Source of the DNA: Patulibacter sp. SYSU D01012
GTDB lineage: Bacteria; Actinomycetota; Thermoleophilia; Solirubrobacterales; Solirubrobacteraceae
Direction: 5' to 3'
Length of the DNA stretch: 64,000 nt
NCBI RefSeq assembly: GCF_017916475.1
Contig: NZ_JAFMTB010000001.1
Span: 682,001 to 746,000, forward strand
A program made the translations under genes and the position numbers. The notes under the pieces were generated by a model. The model searched no databases. It saw only the letters and a list, made by a program, of their open reading frames with translations, and was not told the origin of the DNA. Shown here piece after piece: positions 8,867 to 16,960 of this stretch. Every line of letters starts with the position of its first letter. Position 1 is the first letter of the stretch.

Positions 8867-10281
8867 CGCGGCTCCGGGGCGGCGGCCCCTGCCGGAGGCG
8901 GCGCGGCGCCCCCGGCGGACGGCCCCGCCGGGAGGGCCGCGCGGTACGCGCGGACGGTCTGGCGGCCGCAGCGGGACCACGTGAAGGCGTCCTCCACGGT
9001 GCGGCGGGCGGCGCGGCCCAGCGTCCGCCGGTGGCCGGGATCGCGCAGGAGGCGGTCCAGCGCGTCGGCGAGCGCGCCGACGTCGCCCGGCGGCACCAGC
9101 ACGATGCCCTCGCCGGCGTCGGCGATCTCGTGCGGGCCCGGCTCGCCGAGCGCCGCCACGACGGGCATCGCGGCCGCCATCGCCTCGACGTACGCCACGC
9201 CGAACGCCTCGTCGACGGACGGCATGACGAAGACGTCGGCTTCGCGCGCGGCCTCGAGCGCCTGCGCGTGGGGCAGCTGGCCGCGCCACTCCACGCGATC
9301 GGTCAGGCCCAGCTCGTTCGCCAGCCGCTCGAGCGCCGGCCGCTCCGGGCCGTCGCCGATGATCCGGTACCTGGCGCAGGGGTGCCGGTCGCGGAGCAGC
9401 CACAGGGCGCGCAGGACGTCGGCGTGGCGCTTGCGCGGCACGACGTGCGCGACGGTGACGAGCGTCGGCGCGGGCTCCGTCGCCGGCGGCGCGCTCAGCA
9501 GCTGCCCCGACCCCCAGCGGCCCCGTGCGCGCCGGCGCACCGGCGCGTCCTCGTCCGTCGGCGCCCGCCACACGCGCTCCTCGTGCCAGCGCAGCAGGTC
9601 GTCGGCGGGCGGCAGGTCGGTGCCCAGGCGCACCACCCGCACGCGCGTGGCCCCGAGCGCCGCGCAGCGGTCGGCCGTGCCGGAGCTGTTGGCGAGCACG
9701 CCCGTCGCGGCGGCGAAGGTCGCCCGCACCGCGGCCTCGCCCTGCCGGGACCGCGGCGCGGTGTAGTACACGTCGCCGCCGTGGACGGAGACGAGCAGCG
9801 GCGCGCCGCCCGTCGCGCGGCGGCCGGCGCGCCGCACCGCGTCGCCCGCCGGCACGGCGTTGTGCGCGTGGACGACGTCGTAGGGGAAGGTCCGGCGCAG
9901 CCGGCGCAGCGCGCGGGCCAGCGGCCGCGCGGCCCACCGGCCCCAGGACCCGTACGTCCGCCCGCGACCGGGGCTGTGGAAGCGCACGTACGTGACCGGG
10001 ATGCCGTCGAGGACGGCGTGGCGCGGCTGCGCGCGCATCCGCCGCAGCGTGGCGAGCACGTCGCGCGGGCGCGTGGCGCGCGGCGGCACGGGCCGGTGCA
10101 GCACGAGCACGTGCACCTCGGCGCCGGCGTCGCGGGCCGCCAGCGCCTGCTGGTGCGCCCACACGCCCAGGACGGGGTCGTCCGCGCGCGGGTAGAACTC
10201 GGCGACGACGCAGACGCGCAGCGGACGGTCGGGCACGGCGGGCGGCGCGGGCGGGGCGGCCGTGGCGGGGGTCGAGGACAC
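8863..10281 (-). CDS. Glycosyltransferase family 4
   Basis: A 472-residue GT-B protein. After about 18 Pro/Ala residues the N-terminal domain starts with LRVCVVAEFYPRADDPVLG, a classic opening for this family. DVVHAHNAVPAG and LVSVHGGDVYY form the N-domain active-site region, and DEAFGVAYVEAMA carries the E-x7-E motif. An insertion of about 60 Arg/Trp-rich residues separates the two Rossmann domains. The chosen GTG at 10281 is the first plausible start before the fold; upstream frames run into the next gene. It is a member of the minus-strand operon, overlapping the next gene by 4 bases. Confidence 0.87.
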   Translation of the reverse strand: MSSTPATAAPPAPPAVPDRPLRVCVVAEFYPRADDPVLGVWAHQQALAARDAGAEVHVLVLHRPVPPRATRPRDVLATLRRMRAQPRHAVLDGIPVTYVRFHSPGRGRTYGSWGRWAARPLARALRRLRRTFPYDVVHAHNAVPAGDAVRRAGRRATGGAPLLVSVHGGDVYYTAPRSRQGEAAVRATFAAATGVLANSSGTADRCAALGATRVRVVRLGTDLPPADDLLRWHEERVWRAPTDEDAPVRRRARGRWGSGQLLSAPPATEPAPTLVTVAHVVPRKRHADVLRALWLLRDRHPCARYRIIGDGPERPALERLANELGLTDRVEWRGQLPHAQALEAAREADVFVMPSVDEAFGVAYVEAMAAAMPVVAALGEPGPHEIADAGEGIVLVPPGDVGALADALDRLLRDPGHRRTLGRAARRTVEDAFTWSRCGRQTVRAYRAALPAGPSAGGAAPPPAGAAAPEPR

Positions 10282-10354
10282 GTCCCCGCAGCCTATGCCA
10301 CGCCCGCCGTCGGTTCCCCGGACGGGGCCGGGGACGGGGCGCCGCCGCCCGCGC

Positions 10355-12043
10355 TCAGCGCGGGGGTGCGGGCACGTCGTCGTGGCGCGCGACGGTGCGG
10401 ATCTCCCAGCGCGGCAGGTACGGGCGCTCCGCGAGCAGCGCCCGGGCGGCGGCGACGGCGTCCCCGCGGTCGTAGGCGGTGCCGGCGGGCGCGTCCAGGT
10501 GCGCGACGGGCAGGGCGTCGACGATCCCCAGCCGCCAGCCGCGCTCGGCGGCCACGGCGGCCCAGTGGGCGTCCAGGCCCCACCCCATCCCGGCGTCGGC
10601 GGGGAACGGCAGCAGCACGTCGGCGGCACGGCGCGAGAGCAACGTGACCGGGCCGATCTCGACGAACGTCGTCTGCCGCCACGCGCTGCCGGGATCGCGC
10701 CGCGTGACGGGCCACGCCGCGTGCCCGTGGCGGCGGTGCGCCGGCTGCGCCAGGTCCAGCTCGGCCGCCACGGCGAGCGCCAGGAAGCGGTCGAGGAAGC
10801 CGTCGTCGAGCGCCACGTCGTCGTCGACGACGAGCAGCCAGTCGGCGTCCAGTCGGCCGTCGGCGTCGAGGGCGGCGTCCTCGATCACGGCGAACCGCGG
10901 GCGCCCGGCGGGGTCCTCGGCGCGCAGGTCGACGGCGTGGCGGAGGGACGAGAGCGGGCCGCGCAGCGCGTCGACCGTGGCCGCGTGCTGCGGCCGGGCG
11001 GCGATCACCACGCGCACGTGCTGGCGCGGCGTGGCGGCGGCGAGCGCGTCCAGGCGCTCCAGGACGCCGGACCGGCGGACGCGCGCGTCGAGCAGGGCGT
11101 CGTGGGCCCGCAGCACGTGGGCGCGGCGGCCGGCGACGTGGCCGCTCGTGCCGGCGAGGAAGTCGTCCTGCCCCGGCGTCGCGGGGCCGGCCGGCGCGTA
11201 GCCGGTCAGCGCCTCGTGCAGCCGGCCGGCGGCGTGGGCGGTCGTCCAGCGGTGCGCCGGGTCGCGGTGGCGCAGCAGCCCCGCGACGTTGCGGGCGACC
11301 GCCACGGCCTCGCGCGCCGCGCCCGGCGCCCGGCCCGCGCGCAGGTCGGCCTGCCGTGCGGCGTGGCCGCGGTGCCACTGCGCCCGCGACAGCGCGCGCG
11401 TGGTCGCGTCGCGGCCGGCGCGGCGGTGCCAGACGCCCGCGGCGGCGACGTACCGCACGTGGCCGCCGCCCGCGAGCACGGCGCGCAGCCACTCCTCCTC
11501 GTCGCCGCTCGGCATCGTGTGGGAGGGGTCGAAGGGGCCGAAGCGCGCGACCGCGCTGCGCCGCACCGCCAGGTTGGCGCCCCACAGCCGGTCGATGGGG
11601 CCGTCCTCGTCGGGCTCGCGGACGAGCGCGCTGATCGGCGGCAGCCGCGCGTCGCCCGGCGCGGGCGGCCGGCCCTCCAGGCGCACCCGCACGGGCCCGC
11701 CGAGCGCGTCCGCGTCGGGGTGCGCGGCCGCCGCCGCCTGCAGCGCGTGCAGCCAGCCCGGGACGACCTCGACGTCGTCGTCGAGGAAGCAGACCAGGTC
11801 GGCGTCCGTCGCGGCGATCGCGGCGTTGCGCGACGCGTTCAGGCCGCGGCGCCGCGGGTGGGTGACGCAGCGCGCGCCGTGGCGGGCCGCGACCGCGCGC
11901 GTCCCGGCCGACGGGCCGTCGTCGACGACGAGCACCTCGGCGCCCAGCTCGCGGGCCTGCGGCATCACGGACGCGAGCGCGTGGTCGAGGTACGCGGGCC
12001 GTCCCGTGGTCGGGATGGCGACGGCGACGCTCGGGCTCGGCAC
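10355..12043 (-). CDS. Two-domain GT2-like glycosyltransferase
   Basis: A 562-residue protein with two GT-A-like halves. Residues 1-230 are a clear family 2 transferase (PSVAVAIPTTGRP, EVLVVDDGPSAGT, VCFLDDDVEV and a GDEEEWLRAVL acceptor/base region). A helical linker of about 110 residues follows. Residues 345-562 resemble a second nucleotide-sugar fold with WLLVVDDDVALDDGFL, RRDPGSAW and a final GWGLDAHWA segment. Such fusions often make a disaccharide from two donors, but the second half is more diverged and could be structural. The GTG at 12043 begins directly with the first beta strand. It is the first gene of the long minus-strand run ending at 1944. Confidence 0.82.
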   Translation of the reverse strand: MPSPSVAVAIPTTGRPAYLDHALASVMPQARELGAEVLVVDDGPSAGTRAVAARHGARCVTHPRRRGLNASRNAAIAATDADLVCFLDDDVEVVPGWLHALQAAAAAHPDADALGGPVRVRLEGRPPAPGDARLPPISALVREPDEDGPIDRLWGANLAVRRSAVARFGPFDPSHTMPSGDEEEWLRAVLAGGGHVRYVAAAGVWHRRAGRDATTRALSRAQWHRGHAARQADLRAGRAPGAAREAVAVARNVAGLLRHRDPAHRWTTAHAAGRLHEALTGYAPAGPATPGQDDFLAGTSGHVAGRRAHVLRAHDALLDARVRRSGVLERLDALAAATPRQHVRVVIAARPQHAATVDALRGPLSSLRHAVDLRAEDPAGRPRFAVIEDAALDADGRLDADWLLVVDDDVALDDGFLDRFLALAVAAELDLAQPAHRRHGHAAWPVTRRDPGSAWRQTTFVEIGPVTLLSRRAADVLLPFPADAGMGWGLDAHWAAVAAERGWRLGIVDALPVAHLDAPAGTAYDRGDAVAAARALLAERPYLPRWEIRTVARHDDVPAPPR

Positions 12044-12122
12044 GGCGCGGAGGCTAGAGGACGCCGCGGACCGGGCCGCCCGCCGCGACGGGCGAACGGG
12101 CGCCGCGCCGTACCCTTCCGGC

Positions 12123-12560
12123 ATGCCCGCGCCGTCCCTCGTCCCGGTCCGCGACCCGCGCGCGTTCCTCGCCGGGACGTGGGCGATCGACCGCGACATC
12201 CACGACCACCGGTCCGGGCAGGACGGCACGCTCGAGGGCGTCGCCACGCTCACGCCCGACGGCGACGGCGGCCTGGTCTGGGCCGAGCGCGGCACGATGC
12301 GCCTGGGCGGCTTCGTCGGCGCCGGCACCCGCACGACGCTCGTGCGGCCCGAGGCCGACGGCTGGGTCGTGCGCTTCGACGACGGCCGGTACTTCCACCC
12401 GCTCGACCTGGCCACGGGCGCCTGCCGGGTCGACCACCCGTGCGGCGAGGACCACTACGCCGGCGAGATCCGGGCCGAGGGCGAGGGCCGCCTCGTCGTC
12501 GCCTGGCGCGTCGTCGGGCCGGCGAAGGACCACACGATCGTCAGCCGGTACACGCGGTGA
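12123..12560 (+). CDS. DUF6314 family protein
   Basis: A 145-residue small soluble beta-rich protein. The pattern FLAGTWAIDRDIHD at the start, the central WVVRFDDGRYFHPLDL and the end WRVVGPAKDHTIVSRYTR match the DUF6314 family, a lipocalin-like fold of unknown function in actinobacteria and proteobacteria. There is no signal peptide. It begins at the ATG 12123, divergent from the two-domain glycosyltransferase with 79 bases between the starts. Its stop overlaps the GTG of the next gene, so the two are translationally coupled, but its link to glycan synthesis is unclear. Confidence 0.8.
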   Translation: MPAPSLVPVRDPRAFLAGTWAIDRDIHDHRSGQDGTLEGVATLTPDGDGGLVWAERGTMRLGGFVGAGTRTTLVRPEADGWVVRFDDGRYFHPLDLATGACRVDHPCGEDHYAGEIRAEGEGRLVVAWRVVGPAKDHTIVSRYTR

Positions 12561-13708
12561 TCCTGCACCTGCACCACCGCTACCGGACCGTCGGCGGGGA
12601 GGAGCGCGCCGTCGCGGCCCTGCGCGCGCTGACGGAGGAGCGGCTGGGCGAGCCGACGGCGCTCCTCGAGCGCGACTCCGCGGGCGTGGGGGCGGCGCGC
12701 GCGGCGGCGGGGCTGCTGCGCGGCGGCCTGGACCCGGACGAGGTCGGCCGGGCCGTCCGGTCGCACGGGGCCCGGATCGTCCACGCGCACAACCTGCACC
12801 CCACCCTGGGCGTGCGCGCGCTGCGGGCGGCGCGCGCCGCCGGGGCGCGGGTCGTCCTGCAGCTGCACAACTACCGCCTGGTCTGCTCCGTCGCCACGTG
12901 CGTGCGCGACGGGCACGACTGCACGCTGTGCCACGGGCGGGACACCCGGCCGGGCGTGCGGCACCGCTGCCGCGGCAGCGTGCCCGAGGCGCTGGCGTAC
13001 GCCGGCGGGATCAGCCTGCAGCAGCGAGCGCTGATCGCCGCGTGCGACGTCGTCGTGGTGCCGAGCGCCGCGGCGCTGGAGCGGCTCCGCGCGCTCGGCG
13101 CCCCGCTGCCGGACGGCCGCGTCCACGTCGTGCCGCACCCCGTCGCGGCCGGCACGCCGATCGTCCCCGATCCCGCGGGTCCGGCGGTCGTGGCGGGTCG
13201 GCTGGCGGCGGAGAAGGGCGCGGACGTGGCGATCGACGCGGCCCGGCGCACGGGCCGGCCGCTCGTCGTCGCGAACACCGGACCGCTCGAGGACGCGCTG
13301 CGGGCCGCGGCCGCCGACCTGCCGCACGTCTCCTTCGCCGGCCGCCTCGATCCCGCGGGCCTCGACGCGCTGCGGGCCCGCGCGGCGGTCGAGCTCGTGC
13401 CGTCGCTGGCGCACGAGACCTTCGGCCTGGCCGCCGCCGAGTCCCTGCTGCGCGGCCTGCCGGTGGTGGCGAGCGACGTGGGCGCCCTCCGCGAGCTGGT
13501 GCCGGACGAGGCGCGGGTGCCGCCCGGCGACGCCGACGCGCTCGCCGACGCGTGGACCCGCCTGGCGGGCGACGCCGCCGCCGGCGCCCGCGGCCGCGAG
13601 CGCGCGGCGCGGCTGACCGACCCGGCGACCGTCGCGGAGCGGCTGGCCGCCGCGTACGCCCGCGCGACGGACGGCGGCGCTCAGTCCGCCTCCAGGGTCG
13701 CCGCCTAG
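12557..13708 (+). CDS. Glycosyltransferase family 4
   Basis: A 383-residue GT-B protein starting at a GTG that overlaps the previous stop (GTGA). The N-terminal half has IVHAHNLHPTLG and VVLQLHNYRLVC followed by several Cys residues (around residues 112-137: VATC, DC, LCHG, RC). This Cys-containing loop is a feature of a subgroup of actinobacterial and cyanobacterial GT4 enzymes. The donor site is HETFGLAAAESLLRG (E-x7-E). It is followed at 10 bases by galE, which may supply its UDP-galactose-type donor, although that is only an inference from order. Confidence 0.88.
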   Translation: MILHLHHRYRTVGGEERAVAALRALTEERLGEPTALLERDSAGVGAARAAAGLLRGGLDPDEVGRAVRSHGARIVHAHNLHPTLGVRALRAARAAGARVVLQLHNYRLVCSVATCVRDGHDCTLCHGRDTRPGVRHRCRGSVPEALAYAGGISLQQRALIAACDVVVVPSAAALERLRALGAPLPDGRVHVVPHPVAAGTPIVPDPAGPAVVAGRLAAEKGADVAIDAARRTGRPLVVANTGPLEDALRAAAADLPHVSFAGRLDPAGLDALRARAAVELVPSLAHETFGLAAAESLLRGLPVVASDVGALRELVPDEARVPPGDADALADAWTRLAGDAAAGARGRERAARLTDPATVAERLAAAYARATDGGAQSASRVAA

Positions 13709-13718
13709 ACTCCCGGGC

Positions 13719-14735
13719 ATGGCGTGGCTCCTCACCGGCGGTGCCGGGTACATCGGCTCCCACATCGTCGAGGCGTTCCGCGGCGCCGGCCGCGAGGTCG
13801 TCGTGCTGGACGACCTCTCGTCCGGCTTCGCGGAGTTCGTCCCGGACGGCGTCGTCGTGCACGAGGGCCGGGTGGAGGACCCCGCCGCCGTGGCCGCGGC
13901 GCTCGACGCCCAGCCCGTCGACGGCGTGGTCCACCTGGCCGGCCTGAAGTACGCGGGCGAGTCCGTCCACGTGCCGCTCGACTTCTACCGCGCGAACGTC
14001 GAGGGCACGCGGGTGCTGCTCGAGGCGATGGCGGCGCGCGAGATCGACCGGCTCGTCTTCTCCTCGAGCTCGGCCACCTACGGGACGATGGAGGGCGAGG
14101 TCGTGACCGAGGACGCCCCGCAGCGCCCCGAGAGCCCGTACGGCGAGTCCAAGCTCGTCGGGGAGTGGCTCATCCGCGACCAGGCGCGCGCCCGCCCGGC
14201 GCTGCGCCACACCTCGCTGCGCTACTTCAACGTCGTCGGGTCGGGCTCCGAGCACCTCGTCGACCACAGCCCGTACAACCTCTTCCCCCTCGTCTTCCGC
14301 GCCCTGGCCCGCGGCGAGCGCCCCAAGGTCTTCGGCGACGACTACCCCACGCCGGACGGCACCTGCATCCGGGACTACGTGCACGTCAGCGACCTGGCGG
14401 AGGCGCACCTGCGCGCCGCCGTGCTGCTGGAGGAGGGGCGCGAGCTGGCGCCGGCGTACAACGTCGGCCGCGGCGAGGGCGTCTCGGTGCGGCAGATCGT
14501 CGAGACCATCCTGCGGGCCGTCGGCGAGGAGGCGCTCGGCTACGACGTCGTGCCGCGGCGCGGCGGCGACCCGGCGCGCATCGTCGGCTCGGCGCGGCTG
14601 ATCGAACGCGACTTCGGCTGGAAGCCCGACCTGGACCTGGACGCGATGGTCGACGGCGCGTGGGCGGCGTGGAACGCGCCGGGCACCGCCGAGCGCGAGG
14701 CCCGGCAGGACGCCGCGCGGGCCGCCCGGGCCTGA
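13719..14735 (+). CDS. galE: UDP-glucose 4-epimerase
   Basis: A 338-residue extended short-chain dehydrogenase that interconverts UDP-glucose and UDP-galactose (or the N-acetyl forms) with tightly bound NAD. It has the Rossmann motif GGAGYIGSH at residues 7-15, the catalytic Ser region SSSSATYG near 110, and catalytic Y141 and K145 in SPYGESK. The characteristic GalE segments LRYFNVVG and DGTCIRDYVHVSDLA follow. Length and motifs are those of a full enzyme. It sits between a glycosyltransferase and a lipoprotein esterase-like gene on the same strand, with 3 bases to the next start. Confidence 0.93.
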   Translation: MAWLLTGGAGYIGSHIVEAFRGAGREVVVLDDLSSGFAEFVPDGVVVHEGRVEDPAAVAAALDAQPVDGVVHLAGLKYAGESVHVPLDFYRANVEGTRVLLEAMAAREIDRLVFSSSSATYGTMEGEVVTEDAPQRPESPYGESKLVGEWLIRDQARARPALRHTSLRYFNVVGSGSEHLVDHSPYNLFPLVFRALARGERPKVFGDDYPTPDGTCIRDYVHVSDLAEAHLRAAVLLEEGRELAPAYNVGRGEGVSVRQIVETILRAVGEEALGYDVVPRRGGDPARIVGSARLIERDFGWKPDLDLDAMVDGAWAAWNAPGTAEREARQDAARAARA

Positions 14736-14738
14736 GCC

Positions 14739-15710
14739 GTGGGCGCCGCCGCGTGGCGCCGCGTCGCGCTGGCGGCGGCGTGCCTGGCGCTCGCCGGCTG
14801 CGGCGGCGGGGAGCAGGCGCCGGCGGGCGGCGAGTACGCCGACGCCGTGCCGGCGGCCCCCTGCGTGCCCAGCCAGCTCGACGACCCGGCGTACGCGGCG
14901 CCGCCCGGCGCGTCGACGACCGCGCTGGGGCCGACCGCCGCGCCCTACGAGCTGCAGGCGCCGGCGGGCCGGCCGCGCGGCGTGGCGCTCGTGATCCACG
15001 GCGGCGGCTGGGTGGGCGTCGGCACGAAGCAGCTGGCCGCGATGCGGCCCGACGCGGCGCGCTGGCTGGCCCGGGGCTGGGCGACGGCGAACGTCGACTA
15101 CCGGCCGTGCGGGCAGAGCCTGGACGACGTCCTCGCGCTGCACGACCTGATCCGCGCGCGCATCGGGCCGGACGCGCCGATCGTCGCCGTGGGGGCGTCC
15201 GCGGGCGCCCACCTGGCGCTGATGCTGGCGGTGCTGCGCCCCGACTCCGTGCGCGGCGTCGTCGCGATGGCGCCGCCGACGGACCCGGTGTCACTGGGGC
15301 GCGAGACCGTGCGCGATCCCGCCACGGGGGCGCAGACGGCGCAGCCGCCGCGCGACCTGGCGGCGGTCTGGCGCGGCGCGTTCGGCGACCGCTGGCTGGC
15401 GGTGTCGCCGGTGCGCCGGGCGGCCGAGATCCGGGCGCGGGTGCTGCTGGCCCGCGCGACGACGGACCCGCTCATCCCGGCCGCGCAGCTCGACGAGCAG
15501 CGGGACGCGATCCGGGACGCGCACGGCTCGGCGTGGGTGCGCCACCTCGAGCTGGCCCCGGGACCGGTCGACTTCCCGCACGCGACGGTCGCGCCGGCCG
15601 AGCACGACCGCTTCGTCCGCGCCGAGGACGCCCTGGCGCGGCCGTGGCAGGACGAGCCGCCCGCCGCCCCGGAGGCGTTCCCCGGCTGGTGGGGCGCCCC
15701 GACGGGCTGA
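14739..15710 (+). CDS. Alpha/beta-hydrolase lipoprotein (BD-FAE-like esterase)
   Basis: A 323-residue predicted lipoprotein from a GTG start; the signal peptide ends in the lipobox LAGC at about residues 18-21. The body is an alpha/beta hydrolase. It has the oxyanion motif HGGGW at 87-91, a nucleophile elbow GASAGAH with Ser154, and later a DPLIP segment for the acid and an H in FPHATVAP that may complete the triad. This resembles the carboxylesterase/feruloyl-esterase-like (BD-FAE) group. Outside the cell it could remove acyl groups from surface or environmental glycans, which is consistent with acetylation genes elsewhere in the locus. The substrate is unknown. Confidence 0.82.
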   Translation: MGAAAWRRVALAAACLALAGCGGGEQAPAGGEYADAVPAAPCVPSQLDDPAYAAPPGASTTALGPTAAPYELQAPAGRPRGVALVIHGGGWVGVGTKQLAAMRPDAARWLARGWATANVDYRPCGQSLDDVLALHDLIRARIGPDAPIVAVGASAGAHLALMLAVLRPDSVRGVVAMAPPTDPVSLGRETVRDPATGAQTAQPPRDLAAVWRGAFGDRWLAVSPVRRAAEIRARVLLARATTDPLIPAAQLDEQRDAIRDAHGSAWVRHLELAPGPVDFPHATVAPAEHDRFVRAEDALARPWQDEPPAAPEAFPGWWGAPTG

Positions 15711-15722
15711 CCCCGCACGCGG

Positions 15723-15754
15723 CGACGCCCGCGCCGGGGGCGGCGCGGGCGTCG
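15723..15754. terminator. Strong hairpin between convergent genes
   Basis: A 13-base-pair perfect stem (15723-15735 with 15742-15754) and a 6-base G-rich loop lie in the 65-base gap between the esterase gene, ending at 15710, and the convergent DoxX-like gene, ending at 15776. There is no T tract, as is common in high-GC actinobacteria. The position suggests a bidirectional terminator. Confidence 0.65.
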
Positions 15755-15775
15755 GGACGGAGCGGCGGGGCGGGC

Positions 15776-16378
15776 TCAGCCGAGCCAGGGGAACCGCTGC
15801 ACGAGCGCCGTGCCGCGCCAGCGGTCGCCCAGGCCCAGGGTGCGGTCGGCGCCGATGGCGACGAGCACGAGGAGGGTGCCGGCGTAGATCAGGTGCTCGT
15901 CCATGAAGGGGTTCGTCTCGGGCCACAGGTGCGAGCTCCACATGAGCAGGACCATGAGCACGCCGCCGATCGTGGCCAGGCGGCTGGCGATGCCGAGCAT
16001 CAGGCCGGTGCCGACGGCGAGCAGGCCGAACATGAAGAGCACGGTGACGATCGTGCTGCCCGCGAGGGAGTGGTACAGGCCGGCGAACGGCCCGGTGGCG
16101 CTCGCCAGGTAGCCCTGCGTCGGGTTGCCGCCGTCGATCCAGCCCTGACCGGACGGGGTGGCGGCGCCGAGGCCGAAGAGCTTGTCGACGAAGGCCCACA
16201 GGAAGAGGAAGCCCAGGCCGATGCGGGTCCCGCCGGCGGCGTAGCGGGCGATCCGCGGGGTGGCGGGCGCGACCGGCGCGGGGGCGGTGGCGCGGGGCTC
16301 CGCGGGCGGGGCCGGCGGGGTGCGGTCGACGGTGCCGGTGGGGCGGTCGGCGACGAGGTTGGTGGTGGTGATGCTCAT
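15776..16378 (-). CDS. DoxX-like membrane protein
   Basis: A 200-residue protein. The first 45 residues are Thr/Pro/Ala-rich, then come four hydrophobic segments of the DoxX/thiosulfate:quinone-oxidoreductase DoxD superfamily. The opening reads RIGLGFLFLWAFVDKLFGLG, then a loop with SGQGWIDGG and QGYLA, and later MWSSHLWPETNPFMDEHLIYA, which is typical of actinobacterial DoxX proteins. Members are linked to redox or membrane functions but rarely have a proven activity. The ATG at 16378 has a GGAAGG site about 12 bases upstream. There is no evident tie to polysaccharide synthesis. Confidence 0.82.
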   Translation of the reverse strand: MSITTTNLVADRPTGTVDRTPPAPPAEPRATAPAPVAPATPRIARYAAGGTRIGLGFLFLWAFVDKLFGLGAATPSGQGWIDGGNPTQGYLASATGPFAGLYHSLAGSTIVTVLFMFGLLAVGTGLMLGIASRLATIGGVLMVLLMWSSHLWPETNPFMDEHLIYAGTLLVLVAIGADRTLGLGDRWRGTALVQRFPWLG

Positions 16379-16551
16379 GGTGGTTGCGACCTTCCGGAGT
16401 GGGGATCCGGTTGCATCCACAACGGTACGGTCGGGGGCGACCCGCGCCATCGGGGGCCCTCCGCGCGCCCGGGAGGGAACCCCGCCGGGTCGGGACCGGG
16501 GTTCGCGGCAGCGCGGCGCGGAGAACCACGGAGCCGCGTGCGGGGCCCGCG

Positions 16552-16938
16552 TCAGCCGGCGAGGGCCCGCAGCGCGTCGTCGGCGCGGTCGCGCGGGACG
16601 AAGAGGTGGTCGTGGAAGTAGCCCGCCACGACGTTGCACGAGATGCCCGCCGCGGTCAGGCGCCGCGCGACCTCGGCGGTCAGGCCGACGGCGTCGAGCG
16701 CCGAGTGGACCGACAGGGTGATCCACGTGGCGGCGAAGTCGGCCGGCAGGCCCGCGGCCCGCGCGGCGTCGAGCGGCACGACGAGCGTGGTGCCCTCCGC
16801 CTCGGCGACCGTCACGACGGGGTCCAGGCCGGCGGGCACGGGCGCCCCGGGCGGCAGCGTGGTGAACGTCCAGACGCCGGGCCGCGCCACCGGCTCCATC
16901 GTCGTCAGCAGCCGGTCCAGGTCGCGCTCGCCCGTCAT
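16552..16938 (-). CDS. ACT-domain protein
   Basis: A 128-residue soluble protein with two ACT-like halves, as in the small ACT_7/CASTOR-type proteins. The first half has GVWTFTTLPPG and the second WITLSVHSALDAVGLTAEVARRL with ISCNVVAGYFHDHLFVP, the conserved core of this group. Members are thought to bind amino acids as sensors. The start is taken as the ATG at 16938; a GTG three codons upstream is also possible. It lies 173 bases from the next gene and just after the AlgJ-like gene in the same direction, but it is probably an independent housekeeping gene. Confidence 0.75.
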   Translation of the reverse strand: MTGERDLDRLLTTMEPVARPGVWTFTTLPPGAPVPAGLDPVVTVAEAEGTTLVVPLDAARAAGLPADFAATWITLSVHSALDAVGLTAEVARRLTAAGISCNVVAGYFHDHLFVPRDRADDALRALAG

Positions 16939-16960
16939 GGGCGCCACCGTAGCGGGCCGG

